From Euwallacea fornicatus (lineage: Eukaryota; Arthropoda; Insecta; Coleoptera; Curculionidae), in assembly GCF_040115645.1 (NCBI RefSeq), contig NC_089543.1:1922001-1986000 (forward strand): a stretch of DNA of 64,000 bases. Reading direction: 5' to 3'. Positions 37,501 through 47,114 of this stretch are shown here, one piece after another. A program made the translations under genes and the position numbers. Within the stretch, counting starts at the first letter, position 1, and every line of letters starts with the position of its first letter. A model generated the notes under the pieces. The model worked only from the letters and a program-made list of their open reading frames with translations, had not been told where the DNA came from and made no database searches.

Positions 37501-40500
37501 AGACTGAGGATTTAAATCATAATAAACCTTATTTTTTTCCTACTCCCCTTCCTAGTAAGGCTCTAACTCATTGCAATGTAAATAAGGCTTATTGACATAA
37601 TCCTCTAAACGCAAATACGATGTTGAATTTTTAATAAAAAAACTTTAGGCCCGAATTCAAACATATATTGACCTTTAAGTAGGCTAAAGTTCAATTATAT
37701 AAGTATTTTGCAGTACATTAAGCTCCACGCCTAAATGATTTAATAATAAAAATAATACAGTGATTGGTCCCCGCTTGTAGATTTATTTCATAGGTTCCTG
37801 TGAAAATATTTTAAAGGCATGTTCATGAGCTGTTACCATTTGAATAATAATGGAAGTGCGGGTAAAAGAATATTAACAAGATATTCCGACAATGAAACGT
37901 CTATGGATTTGATACGTGTATTTATGCCCATGGTAGTTGTTAGTACCTAGTTAAGTATAAAGCTTATTTTGTACAATACAAGAATCCGTGAGGAGAATAT
38001 ATTACTATAAGCTGGCGCCCTAGATAAATTTTATTTTTAAAACAATATTAAATAAAAAGTTATGTCCTAATATGACATGGTTCAAGGGAACAAATAAAGG
38101 ACTAGTAGCCAGTTTTATTGAAAATTGTTTCCATTTCTTACAAAAAGGTCAAAACTACACTTAAATTCTAACTATTATTCAAGTTTAATGTGGGATAAAG
38201 ATAGATATATAATTTTAGTACCCATTTAAAAAATAATGTATTTAAAACAAAATGTTAAGAATTGCATCTTTGTTAAATTGTAGAGCAGCCACTAATGCTG
38301 ATTCATAAAACATGTTCTCTCCTAGCTCAACGTGGCTTAGTGTGAATATTTCAACATATTCCGCTTTGTGCGGTTGTCGAAGTATTGCCCAAGCCGCTCG
38401 GGTATTTTAGCATATATCCGTTATGCAAGCTTGGGTCCTGTAGTAACGGGCATGGAGGTAAGAAAAAACCCGAATGGAAATGATCTCATATTTTTATTTA
38501 GTGAAGTTGGGACTCTTCAATAAAGGACCCTTTTTCAGTTCTAAAATCAAACCTATATGACAAACAATTTTGGGTTCCTTCAATAAAGTAAATTGAAAAT
38601 GCTGTGGAAGGCAACACACTTTCGTCCATTTCATTACTTACTTAAATCTGAGTCACAAATTGCTCCAACAAAATGTTAATTAAGCCCTATTAAGTCAAGA
38701 TTTGCTTTAATAAACCAATGACAAATTGGAATGAATAAACTCTGCATACAGTGAAGAGAGTATTGTGTTTATATCTTTATTGAAGAAGATTACATAAGAA
38801 ACATATTTAGAATATTTAGTTAACTCAGCTTGATAAAAACCATTAAAAGCCTGTTTTAGAATTTCTAATTGGGTAATTGAATTAGTTCAGGCAATTTCAA
38901 GAGATTTAAATGAAAATTCTGCCCATGCTGAGGTTCATTCTTGAAATTATCTTATGCTATTATAAGATAACTTTAAGGATTAGTCTTGACAAAATTATTT
39001 GCGCATCTCCTAGTTATTTAATATTAGTTGGGACAGCTAGAAAATTGAAAATTATGCCTCTCTTAGAGAGTAAATAATTTTTTATATTTTCAAGATCAAA
39101 TCATTTTTTTTACCAGGTCAACAATCTGTAGTTCTAGGTCTGCATGTAAAAAGTGACGCTATCCAACATACACTATTCAAAGAAAGCTTGAGAAAAGATA
39201 AAGCCTGGGAACTTTAGTTAAGAATCAATTGTAATAACCAACCTCAGTGTAAAATTTATATTTATGAATTCCTACTTCGCTTGTTTTAAGTTGCCCTCTT
39301 TTACCATCAATAGGTTTTTCATTTCAACCAAGTAACTATTGAAACAATAGTGTCTAATCAATAAGTATACATCTCTTTAACAGCTCAACATGGCATATCC
39401 TCGCAAAGGAAAGATTTTAATTGACTAAGTATGTAGCTATCAAGGTAATCATAAGTTGACTTCCAATATATGTGATGTAGAACAATAAATTTCCTGAAAT
39501 CCTAATTATACATTGTAATTATCAATTAAGTATAAATAACTTATAACAAATGACATGACAGCATTCATTACTAAGCTCATTACTCAGAAAAAAGAGATAT
39601 GATATATTATATATACTATACACAAGATTTTGGCTGTACATTAGATAGGTATTATGGCGTGATAGATTGCAACACTTACTTGCTATACCACCTATTTGTA
39701 TTACTACTCAACACAAATTAAATACTAGTACAGCAGACGCTCGATAACGTAAATATGGGATAACTAAAACTTGCGCTAATGTAAACACATACTTCGTTCT
39801 ATAGCATCAAACGGAACACGCGATAATGTAAACAATGTATACGCTCGATGACGTAAACAACTTTTTGCGACGGTGAATCGCCGATTTATGTTGGGGATTC
39901 ACCTTTGCAAGAAAGTACGACAAACCTGGCAAACCAAGCCAGTCGTAGATGGTGTTTAGAACACGTTTATACATACGTTATAACAACCAATACATTGCAT
40001 GCGTTAATACATTTTTACGATCATGGCATCCATGTCGTATAAAAGAAAATGTTTAAAATTAAGTGAGAAAGTGAAAATTATAGAAGAAGTTTCATTAGGC
40101 GCTGGAGTAACACAATTAGCAAAAAAATATGGTGTATCAAAAGCAACAATTTGCAAAATTAAGCGCATGAAAAGACAACTTTTACAAAGAACGTGCAATA
40201 CATTTGGAGGACCGGGAAATAGAAGAACTTTAAAAAATGCAAAGGCACCCAAAATGGAAAATTCTCTGTATAAGTGGTTTTTACAACAGCGGGAAAATCA
40301 TGTTCCAATTAGTGGCGAAATACTTAAAGAGAGAGCTAAATTGTTAAATCAAAAACTGAAAGAAACTGAAAATTTCGTTGCTAGTGATGGCTGGCTGCAA
40401 CGATTCAAAGGAAGATATGGAATTCGACTGTTATCTATATCTGGTGAAAAATTATCAGCACAACCACAATTAGTACAACCATTTAAAGAAAAATTGATAA

Positions 40501-43286
40501 AAATCATTAAAGAGTTAGATTTAAGAATGGAACAAATTTACAACGCAGATGAAAGTGGTCTTTATTGGAAAATGTTACCAGAGAAAACTTACGCTGCATC
40601 ATATGAAAAATCTGCTCCGGGTATAAAAACAGAAAAACAACGAATAACGTTTTTGGCCTGTACTAATGCTAATGGTTCACACAAGATAAAACCATTGGTA
40701 ATAGGAAAAGCACAAAATCCACGATCATTTAAAAATTTTAAAGTTCCTGTTGATTATGACTGTTCAAAAACCGCCTGGATGACTAGCGGTATATTCCTGA
40801 AATGGTTTCATAAGCGCTTTGTTCCTCAGGTATAACAATAAACAAACACAAATGATCTGTGCATAATTTAAAGATGTTTTTCAATTTGTAGGTAAAAAAT
40901 TTCCTAAAAGAACAGAAGCTTCCAATAAAAGCGTTATTACTATTGGATAATGCACCATGTCATCCTCCAGAACAACAACTGAGGAGCAGAGATGGGTCAA
41001 TTTTTGTTATGTACATGCCTCCTAACGTAACATCAATAATTCAACCAATGGACCAGAATATAATAAGACTAACAAAACTGTACTATCGAAAGTTTTTACT
41101 TTCATCTGTTTTGTCTAAGAATCCTCAAAACATATCTGATGCTTTAAAAAAAGTAACATTAAGAGAAGCTGTCACAGATTTACATATGGCCTGGAGTGAA
41201 CTTAATCAGGAAACTATTGCAAAATGTTGGAATAAGCTGTTTAGTACCAATGATGAAGATAATGAAGAAGAGAATGTTCCCTTAAGTGTAATTAGAGAAC
41301 GTTTGCTATCCAGCGTTGACTCTATTGTCAATAGTGCATCATTGGATGTTGTTAATTTATTGAAAGTAGTGAATCCTAACACTGTTTGTACCTCAGCTGA
41401 TATTAATATTTGGAACGAGGACAAACTAACGAATGATGCTACTAAAGATGAGAACAGTGAGAATGATGAAGACGATTCCATTGAAGCAAAAAGTTTGGTG
41501 ACTGATGCCCAAGCTGTACATATATTTAATGAAGCTTTAGATTGGGCTGAAAGAAAAGAAGTGTCATACGCGGATATTTTAGTTCTTCGTAAATTACGGG
41601 CTCAGGCATTGGAAGATAATGCTAATCGCAAATTTACGCAGACTAAAATTGCTGATTATTTTTCTTCTAATTAATAACTACTTATTACTACAATAAAAGA
41701 ATATTTGTTAATTTTTTATAGGTATGTTAGTATTAAACGTTTCTTTCAATAAATCTTTGAATTTTTAAATTACGTTCGCTAATGGAAACATTTCGATAAT
41801 GTGAACCACACTTGGTTTTAATTAGTTCACATTATCGAACGTCTGCTGTAATTTGATTTCTTAAAAAAAAAAATATTCCCATATTTCATATAAAAAAAGA
41901 AAAAAAATTTGTTCTTTTCAAAATTCAAACATTCATAGTAAATATAATTTGAGATGTCACATATATTCTTTACTGTGTCAAATGCCACCCAGTAAGTACC
42001 AGAGACATATTTAAGAAAATATTTTTGAAAAGTATGATACCTTAATTATAAGCAGAGTTTCCTCGAGGATTTTACAGAATCTCTTGGTGATCATAACAAT
42101 AAGAATTTTTTATTAAAATTTAGAGATACGAAATATTTAACTTATCATAAATATATAATTATATTTCTGAAAAGAGTAAAAGTAATTTTCAAATCAACAC
42201 ATTTGTTCGGGGAAAACTATACTATTAGGAAGCTCACCGATTTTTAATATCTCAAATTCTGCTTAATATCATAAAGGGTTAACCCTTTACAATAATTGAA
42301 TCTTTTTTACCGGCTTGTAGGCCTCTCAAAAGTTAAGTGGTTGAATATATGTAAGCACTGAAAAACCGGAACCACAATATACAACGAGGTATTATGTCAT
42401 GGTATCAGCTTAGTGACATCATGAATCGGGTTAAAGTTTATGAATAGGTAGATGACAGAGGGGATTGACACTCTGTTTTATAATTTTTAATTCAAAAATT
42501 CTAAATGTAAGAAATTGTATGCAGAAACAATAAATCAAATGTCTTAGTCTTAATCTTTTTTTTCCAGATACTGATTTTATTATAGAATAGTTCAAATTTA
42601 CTGTTTTGACAATATATTTTTCTTCTTAAATAACACACTTTGAATATTACTATGCCACTATTTAAATTCTCTACATTACTTATGTCAGTTTTATATTAAA
42701 AAACACATTGTTGTAATTAACCTTCATTTTGATGATATTATCATAAAATAATAATTATATTTTTAATTATGTTTTTATGAACATTTGTGCATAAAATTGT
42801 TTGTTCTCAGATAAATATGATCCTCAGTTTAATTATGTCAGTTTGACACAGCCAAGACCCCCAATATCACAAATTATAAGGTAACTCAAAAAATACCTTC
42901 TTTAGGTTACATAGCTAGTTAGCAGACTAGTTATAAAAGAACCATTTCCTCTTTTAAGCTTAACTACCAGTGTAATTATAAATTCAAATGAGAGCAACAA
43001 GTGAAATTTCATGGTTCACTTAATGAGAAAAATGTAAAGGATCTCTGTTAAGGCAAATTTAACTTATTCAGCTTAAAGCGTGATTCAAAAGGCGTTCTTT
43101 TAAATGAAGAGAAGTTACTGGCTCCTGAGGTACCCAAGAACCAGATAACAGTACTCTTGGTACATGCAGATTCTGTAACCTAAGTGGTTAAATGGATATA
43201 AACTTACCTCCATAAGAATTAAGTTGAGCTTGAGCTGCTGCTAGCAGTAGTGTGTATGTCAATAATAAATATCCCATATGTTCCAT
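27620..43286 (-). CDS. shg: Classic cadherin, DE-cadherin / shotgun type
   Basis: Homophilic adhesion receptor of adherens junctions that links to catenins. Ten coding exons (5' to 3'): 43208-43286, 33042-33229, 32516-32983, 32257-32459, 30031-31933, 29330-29527, 28838-29279, 28615-28781, 28218-28563, 27620-28092. Every border is GT-AG and the total is 4467 bases, giving 1488 residues, close to Drosophila Shotgun (about 1507). Order: signal peptide 1-20; about eight cadherin repeats (about 64-925) with linkers DINDN (170), DVNDE (391), DRNDN, NVNDE, DINDN, DRNDN; the NC region (VDVFTVLTTP, AHGSPYY); EGF-like cysteines; one LamG domain; a TM helix about 1320-1340; and a cytoplasmic tail with p120-type ENIINYEDEGGGE and beta-catenin-type YAYEGDGNSTGSLSSL motifs. 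CadN was considered, but it has more cadherin repeats and two LamG domains. Confidence 0.92.
28615..29279 (-). CDS. shg: shotgun exons 7-8: EGF-like and LamG start
   Basis: Exon 28838-29279 carries an EGF-like cysteine cluster (NECLNENVCGEGNSC, CVCRERVPLTCLNGG, CSCPAGYEGPYCE) and then the LamG start. Exon 28615-28781 continues LamG (FISLELLDGVPKLKIYN, KIRISISYSS). The join is at phase 1, making Asp. Confidence 0.9.
29330..29527 (-). CDS. shg: shotgun exon 6: NC region
   Basis: This 66-codon exon encodes the primitive classic cadherin NC region: RDRVAEIVNTSSANVDVFTV and VRFSAHGSPYYAPEKL. The region is processed in fly DE-cadherin so that two chains stay associated; that step is family knowledge, not visible here. 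Confidence 0.9.
30031..31933 (-). CDS. shg: shotgun exon 5: EC3 to EC8
   Basis: A 1903-base exon holding most of the adhesive ectodomain. Cadherin signatures in order: DVNDELPNF, DRNDNAPKF, NVNDEIPVF, DINDNAPFL, DRNDNAAKD, and a last degenerate repeat closing with VTVKDIPEE. LDxE/LDRD and AxD motifs mark the calcium sites inside repeats. The last repeat is poorly conserved, as in fly DE-cadherin. Confidence 0.92.
32257..33229 (-). CDS. shg: shotgun exons 2-4: EC1 to EC3 start
   Basis: Exons 33042-33229, 32516-32983 and 32257-32459 encode a spacer of about 37 residues, EC1 from KKPMFTDCESY to DINDNIP, EC2, and the beginning of EC3. The EC2-EC3 junction reads EVVGSDKKAPQ, without the DxNDN calcium motif found in the other linkers. 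The introns are 58 and 56 bases. Confidence 0.9.
33230..39728 (-). other. shotgun intron 1, 3' two-thirds
   Basis: Most of the 10-kb first intron. No host exon was seen. Likely transposon ends occur at 34850-34862 (GGATCACCCTATAG) and at 36791 (see separate entry). Other open frames are short and unrecognised. Large first introns often hold enhancers, but nothing specific can be supported here. Confidence 0.5.
36600..36791. mobile_element. Solo terminal arm of a CAGGGTG-type transposon
   Basis: The stretch ends GCGACACCCTG before TATA (TA at 36792-36793), the inverted form of CAGGGTGTCGC. Inside are TACGGGGTTGCC (also present in the element at 4640) and a short inverted pair AAGTTGTCC/GGACAACTT. 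No partner end is seen. The left limit is uncertain. Confidence 0.55.
39731..41848 (+). mobile_element. Tigger/pogo DNA transposon, apparently intact
   Basis: A 2118-base element in shotgun intron 1, in the opposite orientation. The terminal inverted repeats of about 23 bases begin CAGCAGACGCTCGATAACGT (left) and CAGCAGACGTTCGATAATGT (right, complement). TA target duplications lie at 39729-39730 and 41849-41850. Near each end the motif CGATAAYGTRAAC recurs: left near 39740, 39773, 39820 and 39843, right near 41774 and 41793. It encodes a full-length transposase without stops if one short intron is removed, which suggests a recent and possibly active copy. Confidence 0.93.
40023..41674 (+). 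CDS. Tigger/pogo transposase, spliced
   Basis: Two exons, 40023-40829 and 40892-41674, separated by a 62-base intron with GT and AG borders, give 529 residues. Domains: a pipsqueak/CENP-B-type helix-turn-helix (about 6-50, LAKKYGVSKATICKIKR), a second CENP-B-like DNA-binding region (about 75-135, with SDGWLQRFKGRYGIR), and a DDE catalytic domain with Asp176 (NADESGLYW), Asp288 (LLLLDNAPCHP) and Asp323 (IIQPMDQ). An acidic segment follows, and the C-terminus ends in QTKIADYFSSN. It would cut and paste its element at TA sites. If the intron is not spliced, a stop right after FVPQV would end the protein at 270 residues. The alternative, a broken copy with a chance insertion, is less likely because the join falls between FVPQ and VKNFLKE in frame. 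Confidence 0.88.
41851..43207 (-). other. shotgun intron 1, 5' part
   Basis: AT-rich intron between the Tigger element and the signal-peptide exon. No other feature is supported. Confidence 0.5.
43208..43286 (-). CDS. shg: shotgun exon 1: signal peptide
   Basis: Starts at ATG 43284-43286 and encodes MEHMGYLLLTYTLLLAAAQA, a typical secretory signal with an AQA cleavage context, then QLNSYGG. The donor GTAAGTT leaves phase 1, and the G joins AT at 33229 to make Asp. A second in-frame Met at residue 4 is an alternative start. The exon is separated from exon 2 by a 9978-base intron. Confidence 0.88.
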
Positions 43287-46200
43287 TTTTTATCCAAGTA
43301 ATGTACACTTGTTGCAAATAAATTAGAAATACAAGTACTTCTCAGCCATTAGTGTTTACATGTTTGACTTAATTATTTGCGAATTTGGTCAATTTTTTAA
43401 AATCCACTTGATGTCCATATCACTATAACGCATTATTCCGCAAATTTGTTATATTTTTAAGAAAATATTCACTTTAAATGAGGGTTTACAACTAGCACTA
43501 AACTCGGAAGGCACAAAGAACTGAAGTAAATGGTAATGAAGTACCTTTTCTTCTCACTAGACGAATGCACAGTACCAACACAAAACTACCAACATTCCAT
43601 AGCAAAAACAAAAACTTTTAAGACGTTGTTTTCTTATTTTTAGTTTGCAGATTGAAGTTTTAAAGCGTAGAGGAAAATTGATATAACTGGTTGTAACGTA
43701 ATAGAATGTTTTAATTTAAAATTAAAGTCTACAACAAATTCAGTACTACGTTGGCCTGTTTAACTACACCACGAACCAAGCACACTACTACACTGAGACT
43801 GGGAGTGGCATGACTGGGCACGCGCAAAAGTCAAGTGACAGTTCTGGGTATTGCACTGAACGATATTGCTATCGCACTCTATATAATAAATAATGATGTT
43901 TTTCCTTATTTTCAGGAAGCATCTTTTGCTTTTAAATCGTGATGATTTCACACTTTGGATGATTCAAGTGTTTGACCAGAATGGCGAAGAAATTTACATT
44001 CTATGACTTTTTTCTTACTCATTTTAAGAGAATCGTGAAATCATTCGTTAATTGATGAGCAAATTCGAATTAAAGCTAGGAGAGAGTGAAAAACAAGCAC
44101 TCTCATACATACAGAACTTTCAGTAAATAGCGGGGGTGAAAACTTGAATGATAATTACCCAGAAATAATAATTTTAATACAACATCACAGTATTTCTTCA
44201 AAGCAGTATCAAAAGCTATATACCATTAATTTATGTTGTTCGAAATGACCAATTTTAAAGTTAAATTTTAAATCATTATTTAATTGATCTGCATATCTAT
44301 TTTAAAATTCCCGGCTTTAATTATCGGCCCTCTATGAAGACAGTTCCACAACTGCCGGAGGAAAATCGCAACATCAAAAAGAAAAGCACCTTTTCAATTG
44401 TATTAAGGATTTTCGCTAATAGATGACGCCTTAGGAAATAGGACACGTCTTCAATTTGCGATCTGCTTTATCAACAAAACAAAATGGAGAGTTTACTTTG
44501 GTAGAACGGTAGAACTTGTCAGTAATCAGTAAACGTAACAAATATCTTTTGTAGCCTGTAGTACCTATCTAGAAGCGCGCTGTAGTACAGAACACTTTAC
44601 CGATTAGTCCCATTTGTGTTGACAAAGAGTTCCGGATCGTGAAGTGATCAATTATTCAGTTACGTGCGGTTGTTTTCCTATAGGTTTAGGACGACTGGTC
44701 ATTCCCAAGAAAATTAATGCTGTAACTTAACAAAAATATGAAGAGAACACTATCGAAGGATTGGATACTATTATGTATTTTCTAGTGGTCAATTAGCATA
44801 AAAATTTTGCGATACAAATAAACATTTCGTCTTGGGATGGTCTCAGGTTATATTATAGATTGAAAAGTGATAGGCACAGGGAATTTAAAAGGTAACCAGA
44901 TAGTCCATGCCTTAACAGTAGGGCATCTAATTTGTGAGCTCGTTTTTTAGTACTTCCTATGGTTTGAAATGTCAATTTGTTAAGGATAAACCCTGTATGA
45001 TGTGAAAGTTCTGCACTTAAAGTGATGACAAGCCAAAATTCCTCATTTACTCAGGTATGTCCATGAAACTTTTTAAAACCTCATTTAATGACAAATCAAG
45101 TCAATTTCCCTGTAATTTTTTTACTAATTAATCAACTTCTCAGTCAATTAATTTAATTATTTTTTATGGATGTCAAAAGATTGAGATTCAGCATATTCAT
45201 GTATTAGACAATCTTGGTTGGCAAGTGGTGTGTATTTTTTAGGCACAAAAAGTTTACTAATAGATTACTGATATCACCTCATAATACAAGAAGGTGGTAA
45301 GCTAAATGGACTTGAGGTGTAATTACCTTAGTCAACTTTGAAATTAATGGTTCTTTGAGGTAGCCTCTTATTGAAAATTGGAAATGTAATTGATTGTAGG
45401 ATCTGTCATGTTGAGCAAAAAAAACTTCATATGATTAAAGTTGACAAACATATTTTTCTAAGATACAGGTATAGATTAACAGATCCAAAATTTAATGCCT
45501 AGTTTTTATTTTAATTTAAAACCTACTAAGCACAAATTTAAGACAAATATTTTGTCAATGAAAGTAAAAAAAAAGCGGTCAATGGAGAATTATCAAAACT
45601 GTTCAACTGATCTGGCTACAAGCTTAAAAATATTAATTTCTTACACATTTTGTCATTAGTAATATTATCTAGGTTATAACTCTATTATGCTGAAATAGGA
45701 AAATATAACACTTCATATAGCTCATAGAGTTTTTTAGAAGAAACCAGAAATATTCATCATGACATTTGTGCTTGGCCACTGATTTTCACGCCCCACCATA
45801 AGTATTCAAGTGAAAGTGAAATCACAATAAACTTATAGTTTTCAAAACTTTCCTTATATATCTTCACTTGACCTTCGGTATCAACCCAAATCAGTTGGTT
45901 TATATTCATTGACCCCAAAAATTGTTGAAAGGAACGTTAGATTAATTGAGCGAGAATCTAAATAGTAGGATAATAAGTAGAAGCAGATCAAAGCCCTTGT
46001 TTGTTTATTGTATGGTAAAATTATAGATGCGCTTTATTTACATTATCTGCTAATTAGCAGTATGAGGTTTAAATAGTACACCCTACTTAAGAGTAATTGT
46101 ATGAGAGCATTGTGGACAAAATGCGCTTTGTTTGCTGTAAGGTCAATCAGAAACTGTTTCACAGACTGAATAATTTTCACAGTTATATTTCCCATCAAAT

Positions 46201-46964
46201 ACTTCAGTTATAAAAGTTTAAAAATGTTTGACCCTAATTTCCGCACATTTTTGTCAACTAATGCCATTAAATAGAAGGTTGTATAACCAACATCGCTGTG
46301 ATGCACGATCTCATTTTTTTCAATTTAATAAATTCAAGGTCGGCATAAATTGTTTAATAGTATGGGCTTTAAAATGGCAATTCATAAGCATAGGAAATAG
46401 TACATTATGTCGTTTGTTCCATTTTGTAATAATTGCTCAATTTTTTAGTTAATCACGTAATTGAGTATATTGTAAATGGAAATGTGCTGGCGTAAATTCG
46501 CAAAATTTAAATAAGCATCATGGCCTTTCGCCGCAGAATTACTCTCTCGTTTATGTGGTTTGACAATTTACAATCATTTAAAGATATATCAAAAAATACT
46601 TCAAATACCATGTAAATGGAAAACATCCGGTAATGAGTTGGGTAAAGAGATACAACTTTTTCATAATTGATTATGTTAGTAGCTATTATAGTCCCCATAT
46701 CCTAGAAATTATTTACATTTTCTATTTGCATGTAGATGCAATAAAAATGTATACCAATTCGACTAACATCGGTAGTGACACATATTTATGCAAAATCTAC
46801 AACCACAGATAAGGAGATTGTGTGTATTGATACTTAATCATCTAAATTCTATCTATATCTAATGATCTAAATTGGGTGTTTTTGGTTATATATATATATT
46901 TGTGAGATTTGAATAATAAACTTTTAAAATTGACAATTTCTATAATTTCTCTTGATGGTTGCAG
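43287..46964. other. 5' region between shotgun and Csk
   Basis: Divergent intergenic interval holding the shotgun 5' UTR and promoter (just right of 43286) and the missing 5' exon(s) and promoter of Csk. No core promoter could be assigned. A lone AACCCTGTATGATG near 44991 is a likely solo transposon end. Open frames at 46228-46452 and 46507-46698 are unrecognised. Confidence 0.45.
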
Positions 46965-47114
46965 AGATACCAACCATACATTTTCGACCAGTACCGACAA
47001 CCTGATGGTCAATGGGAGACCTCATCCACCACCAGCCCCCCCACAGTTCCTGCACGGGGTATAAAACGAAGTACCCCTAGTGAAGTTACCCGTCCATATG
47101 AGGAGTCATCTTGG
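46965..47114 (+). CDS. Csk: Csk upstream exon, N-terminal linker
   Basis: A 150-base exon with acceptor GGTTGCAG and donor GTATGTTG, open in the frame that joins ATG 48796 at phase 0. It encodes a Pro/Ser/Thr-rich stretch including WETSSTTSPPTVPARGIKRS. It has no SH3 fold signature. Splicing to it is inferred from frame and borders only. Confidence 0.68.

Noticed and set aside
27620..43286. N-cadherin (CadN) identity for the cadherin gene
   Set aside because: Only about eight cadherin repeats and one LamG domain are present, and the length is close to DE-cadherin.
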